From Diplonema japonicum (lineage: Eukaryota; Euglenozoa; Diplonemea; Diplonemida; Diplonemidae), in the NCBI GenBank assembly GCA_964019335.1, contig OZ025650.1, positions 385,001 through 449,000 on the forward strand: 64,000 nucleotides of DNA, given 5' to 3'. The notes under the pieces are model-generated. The model saw only the letters and a program-made list of their open reading frames with translations, was not told where the DNA came from and searched no databases. The stretch's first letter is position 1, and every line of letters begins with the position of its first letter. Both the position numbers and the translations under genes were made by a program. Positions 31,922 through 41,790 of the stretch are shown piece by piece.

Positions 31922-32629
31922 CTACTTGTACTGAACAACCTGCGGCGCAGGCGGCTGTGTCCCGTAAGAAGGCGGTGGCCCAGCAGGTTGCTGTGCGTAT
32001 CCAGCAGGTTGCTGTGCATATCCAGCAGGCTGCTGTGCGTATCCAGCAGGAGGAGGAGCAAACCCTGTGGGAGGGGGTGCATATCCAGGCTGGGCCACGG
32101 CCATGCCTGCAGGGGAAGGATATTTAATAGATGGTTCACAGCAGGTATGGCCAGGGGGTGTGCCTCGCTTGCTGAGCTCACGGTGGACCTGACACATGAC
32201 ACAAGGTGCGCACCAGAACGACATGCAACAGTCGTCGCAGCCATCGCCCATGATGCCGTAGCTGGTGCGGACCTTGTCCCTCATGCACATGGAGAACAAG
32301 CATGTTGCGATGCCGCCAACGAAGTAGATTGCCCCGCACATCCCTAGGCACATGAGGATGTTCATGCTGTCGGGCTTGTGTTCAAATGCAGCATCGTAGA
32401 TCCTCCCTGCCTGGCAGCAGGTGCAAAAGCACACATCGCAGCACAGCCCAATGTCCTGGAAGCAGTCGCACACCCCCGCCTCCCATGTCTCTGTGGGTAC
32501 CCGGTTCACTGCCTGTACCCCCACCACCGCCACAGGCGGCTGCTGCACAGGTGGCATACACTGTGGCTGGTACCCAGGGTTGACCTGCTGAGGGGGCGGG
32601 GCCGTTGCTGCTGCGTATTCACCACCCAT
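31922..32629 (-). CDS. PLAC8-family cysteine-rich membrane protein, copy 1
   Basis: The product is 235 residues. The PLAC8 core (about 45-165) has the Cys-rich signature 'GLCCDVCFCTCCQAGRI', two hydrophobic stretches around 'MCLGMCGAIYFVGGIATCLF', then 'RTSYGIMGDGCDDCCMSF' and 'CAPCVMCQVHRELSKRG'. The family includes plant FW2.2/PCR metal-transport or cell-size proteins and animal PLAC8. The protein is usually membrane-associated. The N- and C-terminal tails are Pro/Gln/Tyr-rich, the latter with tandem 'GYAQQPA' repeats. A 13-base A run directly precedes the ATG. Large blocks are identical to copy 3 at DNA level. Transport or signalling function is inferred from the family only. Confidence 0.88.
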   Translation of the reverse strand: MGGEYAAATAPPPQQVNPGYQPQCMPPVQQPPVAVVGVQAVNRVPTETWEAGVCDCFQDIGLCCDVCFCTCCQAGRIYDAAFEHKPDSMNILMCLGMCGAIYFVGGIATCLFSMCMRDKVRTSYGIMGDGCDDCCMSFWCAPCVMCQVHRELSKRGTPPGHTCCEPSIKYPSPAGMAVAQPGYAPPPTGFAPPPAGYAQQPAGYAQQPAGYAQQPAGPPPSYGTQPPAPQVVQYK

Positions 32630-33676
32630 TTTTTTTTTTTTTGTTGTTGAAGAGAAAAAAAAAAAACAAAATCCTTTTTTTATTGAGAAATTATATAGAT
32701 GGATGATGTACTAAATAAATGAAAAAGAGAGAGGGGAAAAAAAAATGAAAAAAAAAACACACACGCCATAAGAAAAAAAAAAATATGGCATAACACACAC
32801 CGTCAGGAAGGGGCTTTCTTTTTTTTATTTTTTTCGTTGAAAGAAAAAAAAAGAATAACCTTCTAAAGGAACAAACTAAAAAAAAGGGGGGGGGAATAGT
32901 TCATGGATCCATAGTGGTAATCCTTTTCTTCATTTTATGTTTCGTCATTTTTTTTCCTCCCTTTTCTAGCTTCTCCAGATGACTTGTTTTTCGTAAAAAA
33001 TAATTTCATTTTTCTTTTGCTTTTTGGGGATAAAAGTTTCACAAAATGAAAAAGTAATTGAATGGCCAAAAAAAAAAAAAAAAAAAAAAAAGAAAGAAAG
33101 AAACCATCCCTGGATTATCGCTAGGTTCGGAAAGATGTAAATGGCAAAAAAGAAAGGGTAGGACTGCATAGGAGCAAGTTGAAATTAGTAAGGATGAGGG
33201 GAGGAAGAAAAAAGTAAAAAAAAACTAAAAAGAAAAAAAAAAAAAAAAAAAAAAAAAACATCCACCCACGAATAGGCAGATAAACGACAGGCAGAAGAAC
33301 AAAAGAAGAACAAAAGGTAATTGTAAGGGCCAAGCCCCACTTTAAGGGTGAGCAGTTTAGTGATTCACTTTTTCTTTTTCTCTCCCAAGTGATACGGGGA
33401 AAAAGAAAAGATTGAAATTAATGTCTACACCCATTCCCTGTTTTTTTTTTTTTTTTTTTTTTTTTTTCTCTCTTCTTTTATTTTCTGTTTACCGTCGTTT
33501 GTATAATATGGTTCTGTTGCAACCCCTTACGAAAGGGGTGTAAAGAGTGTTGGAAAATAAATCAAACAAACAAAAGTTCCACATCAGATTTCTTTTTTTT
33601 TTTTTTTTTTTCCCTTTGAGGGGGTAGTCAGGAAATCCCAGGAGAAGAAAAAACACTTCATTCCTTCTCTGGTTTC
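32630..33676. other. Intergenic low-complexity DNA
   Basis: About 1 kb between PLAC8 copies 1 and 2. A and T tracts (28 A near 33236-33258, long T near 33441-33467) with nothing gene-like. Confidence 0.6.
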
Positions 33677-34117
33677 TTAAACACCAGTGTTGTACCCAGG
33701 CTGAACCTTACCGTGTTGCAGTTGCGGGTAGCTGACAGATGGGCTGCAGCAAACATAGCCTGGTGTCTTGCCCCTCTTGCTGAGCTCCTTGTGAAGCTGG
33801 CACATGGCGCAAGTAGTGCAGAAGCACGCAGCACAGCAGTCTCCACAGCCACTGCCCATGATCCCGTACTTTCCCCTGACCTTGTCCCTCATGCACATGG
33901 TAAAGATGCATTGGGGGATGACACCAAGGAAGTAAGTACAAATCAACAGACCGCAACAAACTGGCACATTCATCTCGTCCGGCTTCTCGTCAGCGGCCTC
34001 GTAAATCCTCCCTGCCTGGCAGCATGTACAGAGCAAAACATCACAGCACAACCCGCAGTCCTGGAAGCAGTCGCAAAGCCCCGATTCCCACTGGCTGGCT
34101 TGTTGCTGGTACGACAT
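33677..34117 (-). CDS. PLAC8-family protein, copy 2 (compact form)
   Basis: The product is 146 residues from the ATG at 34117 (MSYQQQASQ). In-frame codons further upstream encode only leader sequence. It has the same core as its neighbours: 'GLCCDVLLCTCCQAGRI', 'CGLLICTYFLGVIPQCIF', 'KYGIMGSGCGDCC' and 'CAMCQLHKELSKRGK'. It lacks the long Pro/Gln tails of copy 1. Its DNA is clearly diverged from copies 1 and 3, so it is the older paralogue of the array. The ATG is preceded by a short A run and a C run. Membrane association and possible metal or ion handling are family-level inferences. Confidence 0.87.
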   Translation of the reverse strand: MSYQQQASQWESGLCDCFQDCGLCCDVLLCTCCQAGRIYEAADEKPDEMNVPVCCGLLICTYFLGVIPQCIFTMCMRDKVRGKYGIMGSGCGDCCAACFCTTCAMCQLHKELSKRGKTPGYVCCSPSVSYPQLQHGKVQPGYNTGV

Positions 34118-34332
34118 TTTTTTTGTGGGGGGGGTTTTTTTTTCTTCTTTGATTTTTTTTTGTGAGAAAATATAAAAGGAAATATATATGTATATCACTG
34201 ATGTGGGGGGAAGGGGGGGGTTAAATCCTCCCCATGGAAGAAAAAGGAACGAAAAAAAAAAAAAGAAAAAGAAAAAGAAAAAAAGACTTAAGTTAGACCA
34301 CCTTATTATTTATTTCCAACAGGTTTACATTG

Positions 34333-34367
<35 letters not shown>

Positions 34368-36147
34368 GCCTCGCGTCCTTACATCATATCTTTAAAGTGT
34401 TCGCGGCTAAGGTATGTGTTGTTGTGTTGAGAACTTTTTCCGAAGAGAAAAAAGAAGAAGGAAACGAAGAAATGCACCAAAAGAAAACTCAAATTAACAT
34501 GCAAACCCCTAAAGCGAAGGCCGCATGCCCTAAAAAGGGAGGGGTTATGGTCAGTGCTAGGTAGCTCTCAGTTTCGATCTAATCTTGCGACTCCTCCAAG
34601 TGCTGACCTCTTCAGGCAAGTAGCACCCTTCATTGGCTCCCACTAGCGTCCCAGCGGGTTTGGAGAGTACTTTTCCCGACCAAAAAAAAAAAAAAAAAAG
34701 AAAAAAAAAATGCACTCAAAAAACACAGGAGTGCCTTGAAGAACACTTTAAGAGATATGAAGATAAATGTGGAGATCAGTACACTCGATGTGACAACTGC
34801 ACTGGCAAAAGAAAAAGAAAAAAAAAACGTAGTTGTGTCTGCGAAAACAGATTTTTTTGCGCCGCAGAGAAGGGGGGGGGGGGGGGGGGGGGGGGCAATC
34901 TAAACCAATGGCGATGCTTAAAGAAAAGCCAAGAAAAAAAAAAGATGAATTGAAGAGTTAAAGGGAACGGGGGACATGCTGCGGGATGATTATCGCATTC
35001 TGCAGTTCTTTTTTCATTGCCCCCCTCCCCCGCTGTAACACCAAAGTATATATAAGTCCCTTCCCCGTGGTAAGGAGAAGGGACAAATCGTATGCATGAG
35101 TGAATAACAGATAATACGGTGAAAAGAAAGAGAAAAAAAATTCTTTTTGTACCAACACGAAGTTTTTTTTTTCTTTCCCGTCCCCCCTTTTTTTTTCATT
35201 CATTTTTGGTCACTCTAAAGCCTCAATAAAAAAAATCAAGTCTCAATTTCATATAGCACTTTCGTACGGGCCATGATAGAGGGGGAAAAAAAAAAATCTC
35301 TTCTCTCTCTCTCGCATCTGCAAAAATGTCAAATCTCATATCATGAAAAAAACCGCGACCTAATGATGAAGGGCTTGCGTGCCATTGAACGAAAAGGTGT
35401 TCTGGAAGAAAGAAAAGAGGTATCTTGCCAACCAAATCCTGCCTGGGCTGCTCCGGTAGTCCCCCCCCCCCTGGCATCAGCCAAAAAAATGTACTATCGG
35501 AGTATATACCTGAAATACGTGCCCGAAGCTCCTTTCCAGATTTAGAAGAAAAGTCCGAAGTGCCGAAAGGCACCCCTGGGGACTGAGGACTCCATAGCTG
35601 GAAACAGAGAATAATTCTGAGCAATTCTGTATTTTCTTCTTCTTCTTCTTTTTTTTTTTTTAAATAAAAAGGGGGGTATTTTTTTCCACCTGTGTTGGGT
35701 TCAAACCGGGTGCTTGAGGTGAAGCTGAAATCCCGAGCTGAGATATTTCTTTCTGGGTATAGTAAGCATACCTAAAAAGCTGACAGCCTCCGGAGGGGGG
35801 GAGGGGGGAATTCCTGGTTCTAAGACCCGGGGCAGTTTCTTTTTTTTGTTTTGTTTTTTTGTACAAAACACACCCAATGGAGAAAGAAAAAGAACATAGA
35901 AAAAAACCCCCCCCCCCTAGGGCCATGGATAGAGAAGAGGAAAAGAAAGAATCAAAAAAAAAAGGCAAGGGCGAAGATTGAAGAGAGCAAGAAGCGAAGG
36001 AGGGGACAGCAGGGGACCGCATAGACAGCGGCCGTGCGTATTACAAAAAAAAAAAAAGAAAAAGAAAAAAAAAACCAAATATTGAGACGAACCATAACCA
36101 TTAATCATAACCATAACCATAACCATAACCCCCTTTCTTATTCTGGG
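34118..36147. other. Long intergenic region with homopolymers and a hexamer repeat
   Basis: About 2 kb between PLAC8 copies 2 and 3. It has A tracts (37 bases near 34335-34366), a G run of over 20 bases near 34870-34895, and at 36091-36130 a short ATAACC-type hexamer array. A GGTTCAAACC box at about 35700 has no tRNA around it. No gene seen. Confidence 0.55.
36091..36130. repeat. Interstitial ATAACC hexamer repeat
   Basis: Six or so imperfect ATAACC units lie immediately downstream of PLAC8 copy 3. They resemble, but differ from, the CCCTAA telomere unit (CCATAA here). Confidence 0.7.
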
Positions 36148-36659
36148 CTAGGTGTATCTTACTACTTGTGACGCTCCACAAGGATTATAAGCAGGCTGCA
36201 CTGCGAGAGGTGCATTTGAGTACTTAATAGAAGGTTCGCAGCAGATATAGCCAGGGGGTGTGCCTCGCTTGCTGAGCTCACGGTGGACCTGACACATGAC
36301 ACAAGGTGCGCACCAAAACGACATGCAACAGTCGTCGCAGCCATCGCCCATGATGCCGTAGCTGGTGCGGACCTTGTCCCTCATGCACATGGAGAAGACG
36401 CATGTTGCGATGGCTCCAAAAAAGTAACTTGCACCCACCATCAACAGGCAGACTGGGACGTTGAAACTGTCGGGTTTGTGTTCAAATGCAGCATCGTAGA
36501 TCCTCCCTGCCTGGCAGCAGGTGCAAAAGCACACATCGCAGCACAGCCCAATGTCCTGGAAGCAGTCGCACACCCCCGCCTCCCATGTCTCTGTAGGCAG
36601 CGGCATCGTCACGTAAGAAGAACTTGCCGCGAAAGCGGGTTGTGCCGTCCCATATCCTC

Positions 36660-36663
<4 letters not shown>
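36148..36663 (-). CDS. PLAC8-family protein, copy 3
   Basis: The product is 171 residues from the ATG at 36663. Residues from 'PTETWEAGVCDCFQD' to 'AAFEHKPDS' and from 'MCMRDKVRTSYG' to 'RGTPPG' are the same as in copy 1. The membrane segment between them ('CLLMVGASYFFGAIATCVF') differs. DNA blocks 36251-36395 and 36481-36594 match 32151-32295 (one difference) and 32381-32494 (none seen), silent sites included. The tails are short and unlike copy 1. A 31-base A run lies 5 nt before the ATG on the coding strand. It is one of three same-strand PLAC8 genes within 4.7 kb. Confidence 0.88.
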
Positions 36664-36701
<38 letters not shown>

Positions 36702-36841
36702 AGTGTCCCCCCCTCCACTTTTTTAATTTTTTTTTGAAATTTTTATTTATGGGAATTAAAAAAAAAAGAAAAAACTAAAAAGGAAAAAAAAAAAAAAAAA
36801 AAAGAAGGGGTAATTCACTTTGGAAAATAACTATTTATTTA

Positions 36842-36984
36842 GTGAATATAAGATCCTATGATTTCACGCGTGGTGGCAGTGGTTTTGACGAGTAATGACG
36901 GTTATATCACGAGCGAAGCGAGTGTTATAACGTTTAACGAGTCAAAACTGCCACCACAAGTGAAATCATCAATCTTATATTCAC
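36842..36984. repeat. 143-bp imperfect palindrome (fold-back element)
   Basis: The left arm GTGAATATAAGAT...ATGATTTCAC...TGGTGGCAGT is mirrored by the right arm ending ATCTTATATTCAC. Central bases read CACGAGCGAAGCGAGTG. The arms are about 65 bp with a few mismatches, and weaker symmetry continues into the AT-rich flanks (about 36826-37000). The structure is MITE-like or a cruciform-forming element. Confidence 0.8.
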
Positions 36985-37088
36985 AAATACGATATTTTAT
37001 TTAACGACAGCAGAATTTGAGTGGGTGGGAGGTACAGGTGGTACCAATTACAACAGGTGTCGGATATGTGCCTCGGTAGTGCACATGT

Positions 37089-37480
37089 TTAGCGTGGCGG
37101 ACGATGCCATACCTCGGTGCTAAAGAATTCTGTCATTTGCTCTTGGGTAAAGATGTTCGCCTTTTTTGTTGACTCGCCTTCTTGGAACCTCTTGAGGGGG
37201 ACCTTTAGTCGGGGGTGGTCTTGCAACTGCTTGTTGTAATTCCTCCTCACAACCGAGTTTAGCCTTGAATAAGCCGCCCGGACTGAACGGGCAGCAGGCC
37301 TTGCTTCATGTCGTTGAACTAGAGAATAGAATCCTCTTCTTTCGGACGGGCCCTTCTTTTCCTTCCTATAATTATGAAACACAAAAGCGTGCCCACTCCT
37401 TTTCGTATGGCTCTTGGAAGGGGGTGAACCCTGCTGCGTCCGCCTCTTGTGCAGTCGGGCTCTTGCCTATCCCAAAGGAA
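37089..37480 (-). pseudogene. Tyrosine-recombinase-like remnant (possible Crypton-type element), frameshifted
   Basis: On the minus strand a frame from about 37380 to 37089 encodes 'AARSVRAAYSRLN', 'YNKQLQDHPRLKVPLKRF' and 'KKANIFTQEQMTEFF'. These resemble the N-terminal core-binding domain of phage-integrase-like tyrosine recombinases of Cryptons. Just upstream (about 37480-37385) another frame encodes a likely preceding segment ending 'YEKEWARFC', so a one-base shift near 37383 separates them. The catalytic domain (Arg-His-x-x-Arg...Tyr) is absent; the frame ends after 98 codons. It sits between large palindromes (36842-36984 and 37512-37585). The family call is by motif resemblance only. 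Confidence 0.45.
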
Positions 37481-37511
37481 CCTTGGTAAGAATTCTTGGA
37501 GGGTTTTGCTT

Positions 37512-37585
37512 AAATTAGGCCCAGGAGTGAAATAATATTTCTTATTTTAACGCTATCAGAATTTTTTCACTCCTGGGCCTAATTT
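37512..37585. repeat. Inverted repeat with 21-bp perfect arms
   Basis: AAATTAGGCCCAGGAGTGAA(A) at 37512-37532 is the exact reverse complement of 37565-37585, with a 32-nt AT-rich loop. A related CAGGAGTGAAATAAAGTGAA sequence follows at about 37617. Confidence 0.85.
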
Positions 37586-37701
37586 CTTTTAGAAGCCGGA
37601 GCGTGAAAATAAAGTCAGGAGTGAAATAAAGTGAATTTTTATTTTCACCCCCACCCACGAAAATTTTGATGGAGTTAAATAAAAAAAAGTAAAAATTGAA
37701 G

Positions 37702-37771
37702 ACTCAACGTACGTTGAGTAAAAGGACGGGAGCTGATAAATCAGCTTAAAAAAAATATTTATTTTTTTAAG
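37702..37771. repeat. Run of three short palindromes
   Basis: A perfect 18-bp palindrome ACTCAACGTACGTTGAGT (37702-37719) is followed by AGCTGAT-AA-ATCAGCT (37731-37746) and an AT-rich palindrome to about 37771. Confidence 0.8.
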
Positions 37772-38432
37772 TTTTCGCTCAAGGCATTTAAGTGCCCCCT
37801 ATTGCGCGATTTTTTTTTTTTTTTTTTTTTTTTTTTGGAACAAGCTTTGGGATGAGAAAATCAGAGCGGACATGGTTCAGGGGGCGAAAGAGATACTCTC
37901 ACCTTTCTGACCTGGTACTTGCATTCTGGCAACAATTCTACCGATCCGCTCAGCAACATACGTTTCCTGCTCGACTGCCCGATACCAAAACGAATCAATA
38001 TTTTTCAGTGATATTTGGTGGATTCGACTCCCTAGACCCCCAAAACTGTTTTTGGGCATATGCGAATTTCGCAAAACTTTTTGGGTATTAAGTGAATTAC
38101 CCCATCAAAGAAAGAAGAACGAAAACAAGTGTTCCCCTCTTGTTTTCCTTTATGTTTTTTTTTCCTTTTTCTGAAAGAGCGGCGGGCATGAAGAGCAAAG
38201 AGATGTGTGAAACAAGGACAGAAACAAAACTAAAATAACTCGGGCCGGGGGGGGGGGGGGGGGGAGAAAGCATGTGTTTTTTTTTTACCCAAATTGCAGA
38301 TGAATCCTGATGAAAACATATAAAAATTTAAAAGGATATGTCTGCCGACCGCTTTTCTTTCGTTATTTCCTCCCTCTCTTTTACAAGCCCCTCATTTTCT
38401 ATTTTTCTATTTTTTTTTTTTCTTTTTTCCCT
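37772..38432. other. Intergenic region, no gene seen
   Basis: About 660 bp. It contains a T24 run near 37811 and unidentified non-repetitive sequence (about 37840-38100) that may belong to the same decayed mobile-element patch. There is also a G run near 38247-38264. Confidence 0.5.
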
Positions 38433-39350
38433 CTACACCTTTGAAAAAAAAGGAGTTGGTTCGGGTTTGGATTGAACAAGACCGGCCTCAGCAGCTGTTT
38501 TGACCAACCGAGCAGAGAGGGTGGGGGTGGGCTGCAGAACACGGAGTTTGTTCGCTGCATTACAGTAAAAGTCAATGTGTGTCTGTGTGTGCTGTGTCCG
38601 CTCCCCATCAATGAAGTTGAGGACGGTGTTGTAATACACCGACAGTGTCTTGACACTCGGCTGGGTGAGATGAAGTTTCTCGTCTATGGCACTGAAGAAC
38701 ACCTCACTCCGCTTGTCCAGCTTATCAGCTTCCACCTCTGCCAACACATATTCTTGCTCAGCACTTTCAAGATCGCCTTGAATATGTTGAAGCTTGCTGA
38801 TTAACACTTCGACCTCCTCTAGTATTTTTTGTTTTTCGCCTCGTTTTTCCCGCACTTTTTGTTTCTTTTCTTTTACCGTTTCACGTAGGCCCTTTGCAAC
38901 CTCTTTGTACCCAATTGCTGCTTTTTTCTGATCGGAATAACTTTTCACAACATTGCCCAGTGACATATTGCGAGACGGTGGTGAAGCTTGTGGTAGCTTT
39001 GCGTCTTCTGCATATAATTCCATGTTGTGAATTTCCTCATACAATCCCTTCCACTTTTTGACTTCTTCAAAGTACTGACAGCACCTTTCAACATACGCTT
39101 CTGTTGGTTCGCCTTCTTTGTCCTCTGGGACCTCGGGCATCTCTTTCATCCACTCCCTGTATTTTGACCACACTGCGTCTAGGAGGCCTATATTCGCATC
39201 TTGAAGCTCGCCTCCTTTTCTCATTAATTGTTCAGCTGTTCTGTCCGTCACGTACGCCTTATCGCAATCATAGTCCAATCCTTCATTTATAGAATCTATT
39301 TTAAAACCGCCTGCCTCGAGCAAGCTGGTGATATTACTCAGGAGCGTCAT
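38433..39350 (-). CDS. Coiled-coil protein of unknown family
   Basis: The product is 305 residues, intronless, ATG at 39350. Residues 1-60 are a mixed helical domain ('MTLLSNITSLLEAGGF', 'TAEQLMRKGGELQDAN'). Residues about 60-125 are helical and acidic. A strong coiled coil runs from about 140 to 225 ('VREKRGEKQKILEEVEVL', 'SAEQEYVLAEVEADKLDK'). The C-terminal part ends in a Pro-rich tail. No signal peptide, membrane helix or catalytic motif is visible. The size and layout are like small cytoskeletal or kinetochore/ciliary coiled-coil subunits, but I cannot assign one. The leader has a 19-base A run one base before the ATG. Confidence 0.7.
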   Translation of the reverse strand: MTLLSNITSLLEAGGFKIDSINEGLDYDCDKAYVTDRTAEQLMRKGGELQDANIGLLDAVWSKYREWMKEMPEVPEDKEGEPTEAYVERCCQYFEEVKKWKGLYEEIHNMELYAEDAKLPQASPPSRNMSLGNVVKSYSDQKKAAIGYKEVAKGLRETVKEKKQKVREKRGEKQKILEEVEVLISKLQHIQGDLESAEQEYVLAEVEADKLDKRSEVFFSAIDEKLHLTQPSVKTLSVYYNTVLNFIDGERTQHTQTHIDFYCNAANKLRVLQPTPTLSARLVKTAAEAGLVQSKPEPTPFFSKV

Positions 39351-41190
39351 ATTTTTTTTTTTTTTTTTTTGTGTGTAGTTGACGGGGGGAGGGCCTGGTA
39401 CGATAGAAGATAGAAACAGATGGAGTGGGGTGGGGTGGGGGGGAATAAACGCTTTCAGGTGTAGCGTTCTCTCTCCCCTGAGAATGGAAAAAAAAAAAGT
39501 GGGGGGAATAAAATCTGCTTTTTTTTTTTAATATAAAAAAGATGTAGCTAACGCACCTACTTTTTTCATAACACCCCGTTACCTTTGGGGCTCAAGGAGG
39601 AGAGACAAAAAAAATCGATGAAGGGGCTTTTTTTGTTTTTGTTTGTCTGTGTGACCCCCCCCCCCCCCCCCCACCTCTCTCGAGCATTGTAGAGAATTGA
39701 GGCGTAGCAAAGAAACAAAAAAAAGCGGAACCGCAAACATACCATAAAAAAAAGGGGGAAGGGGGGGGGGAAAGAAAAAAAATCACTCTTTTTTTTTTTT
39801 AATTCTTCCTCTTTTTTTTTTCTTCTCCAATAGAGCCGCTCTTTTTACTAACAAATACATAAAGGAATCAACACAGATCGGAACGCTCTTACACCAGTGT
39901 GGGGCTTTTTCTTTTTTCTTTTTTTTCTCTCTCTTTCTCTCGCCCTGGTTGTAAAAATATTCCTTTTCACACAAACACAAAAAACTACAAAAAAAATGGG
40001 GTTTTTTTTTTCCTTCTTTTTTTCTCTCCTTTTTTTTACCAAGGAAAAGTCAATTTGAGCGCCTCCCCTCCCCTTCACGTTCAACAAGATAGCTCTCAGA
40101 CTCTAGACCTTCCTACTATTTTTTTTTTTTTTTTAATCCTCTTTTCAGTCCTTACCTTTACCCTTCCCGTCCAATATTGTCCGCAGCAAGGGAAGGGTTC
40201 ACCTTTGAGCACTTCGTTTTTTTTTTTTTTTAATTCAGGTCTACTGCTTTCGAGCATTTCGAGTTTAGTTTGAGCATTCTGCTTTTTTGTTCTTCTTTCG
40301 AAGAAAAAAAAAAGTAGGTGTCCATGCGTGATGGGGAGCATAGGGGGCGACCATCTTGACTTCCTTTTCCTTTTCTTTTTCCTTATAATCTTTTTTTTTC
40401 TTCTCCCTCTTTTTTTTATTTCCCCTTCTTCATTTTTTTCTCGTACTCAGAAAGAAGGGGGGTGGGGGTGGGGGGAGAAAGAAGAAAAAAAAAGAGCAGG
40501 AAGGGTGGATAAAGCTATCAAAATCTCCCGTATTTGTTGTTGCATTGACGCTCCAATATTTTTTTTTTCTTCATTTTCTTTTTTTTTTTTTAAATGGTTG
40601 GAATAAAGAAAGATTGTTGAGTTAAAACCAGTACAAATTTAAAGCACCAAAGTGCTTCCTGCTGGTTGTGGAATTTAGGGGGGAGTGGGGCAGGAGCCGG
40701 GCCCTTTGACTTGCCTGTACCTGTTAAGGAGAGCCGTACGCACTTTTCCAGATTTTGCTACGTGCGCGTAGGCGGACAGCGTAGCCCTAGGAGGGCTATG
40801 CTGGCAAGAAGCGGGGAAACGTTTCCGTTTCCTTGTTTTAAAAAAAGTGCGAATCAAGTAGTTTTCGAGTAGTTTTCGTACCTCCCTCACCCCCTTTTTT
40901 TATTTTCTCTTTTTTTTTTTCAGGTATAGAAGTATACCGTATTTTTTAAAGAATTAAAATTTGAAACAGGTAGAAAGAAAAATTAATTTATCAAGTTTGT
41001 TTAATCAAGATCAATTTTCGTATTTTTTTTTCTTTCTTTTCTTTTTTTTTTTGCTTTGCGGGGTCTTTCTATAAAACTTTTAAATCAACTCAAAAAGAAT
41101 TCGGTACGGTTTATTGTGTATTTTTTTTTTTGAATTATATCAAACAGTATTGCCCTTTTTTTTTCTTCTCCTTTTTTTCCCCCGCCCCAT
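39351..41190. other. Long intergenic region, homopolymer-rich
   Basis: About 1.8 kb between the HRD1-like and coiled-coil genes. Poly-T/A, a C run near 39655-39671 and T-rich stretches. Open frames are Phe/Ser runs without protein-like character. No gene seen. Confidence 0.6.
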
Positions 41191-41758
41191 CTATCGCACT
41201 CTTTCACCTCTGTTTTGTAGAGCCAACCGGTACGTCAGCCTGTTGTGCGCAGCAACGAGGGAAGCATGAAAATCCACATATGATTCATAGTCGTCAGCCT
41301 CAGGGGCCGGGGTCAGAGTCGGAGGTGGGGGTGGGTCTTGAACGGAAGCTTGCAACGGTCGCGGACAACGGTGCTCCTCCTTGGAGCCTTCCCTTGCTGT
41401 CGCTGTGCCCCCTTCAAGCTTTTTCCGTTTTTTTGCGACTTTTTTGATGCGTGTCCGACAGTACGGGCACTTCAGCGATCTATTCAGCCACATCATTATG
41501 CACTCCCTGTGGAACATGTGGTTGCAAGGGTGCAACTTCTTCGCATTTCGGTCAGCTGGTGTCATCTCGTCAAAGCAGATACAACATGTCTGCAAGTGGG
41601 ATTTAACAAACAAACAAAACAAAAACAAAAAAAGCAATACCGTGTTCCCCTTACGGAGATCTTCTTCTGTTGCGTCTGCGATCCATCTATCGAGCTTCTT
41701 GGCAATCGTTGCATGGAGTTGGATGTTGTACATCTCGTGACGCAGACGGGCCAACTGT

Positions 41759-41790
<32 letters not shown>

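Noticed and set aside
35690-35720. tRNA-like B box (GGTTCAAACC)
   Set aside because: No acceptor stem, D-arm or anticodon arm can be folded around it; the upstream DNA is a T tract.
41191-41754. Separate RING-finger gene
   Set aside because: It has no ATG at its start; an acceptor at 41755 joins it in frame to the membrane-spanning exon at 41812-42573, matching the HRD1 plan.
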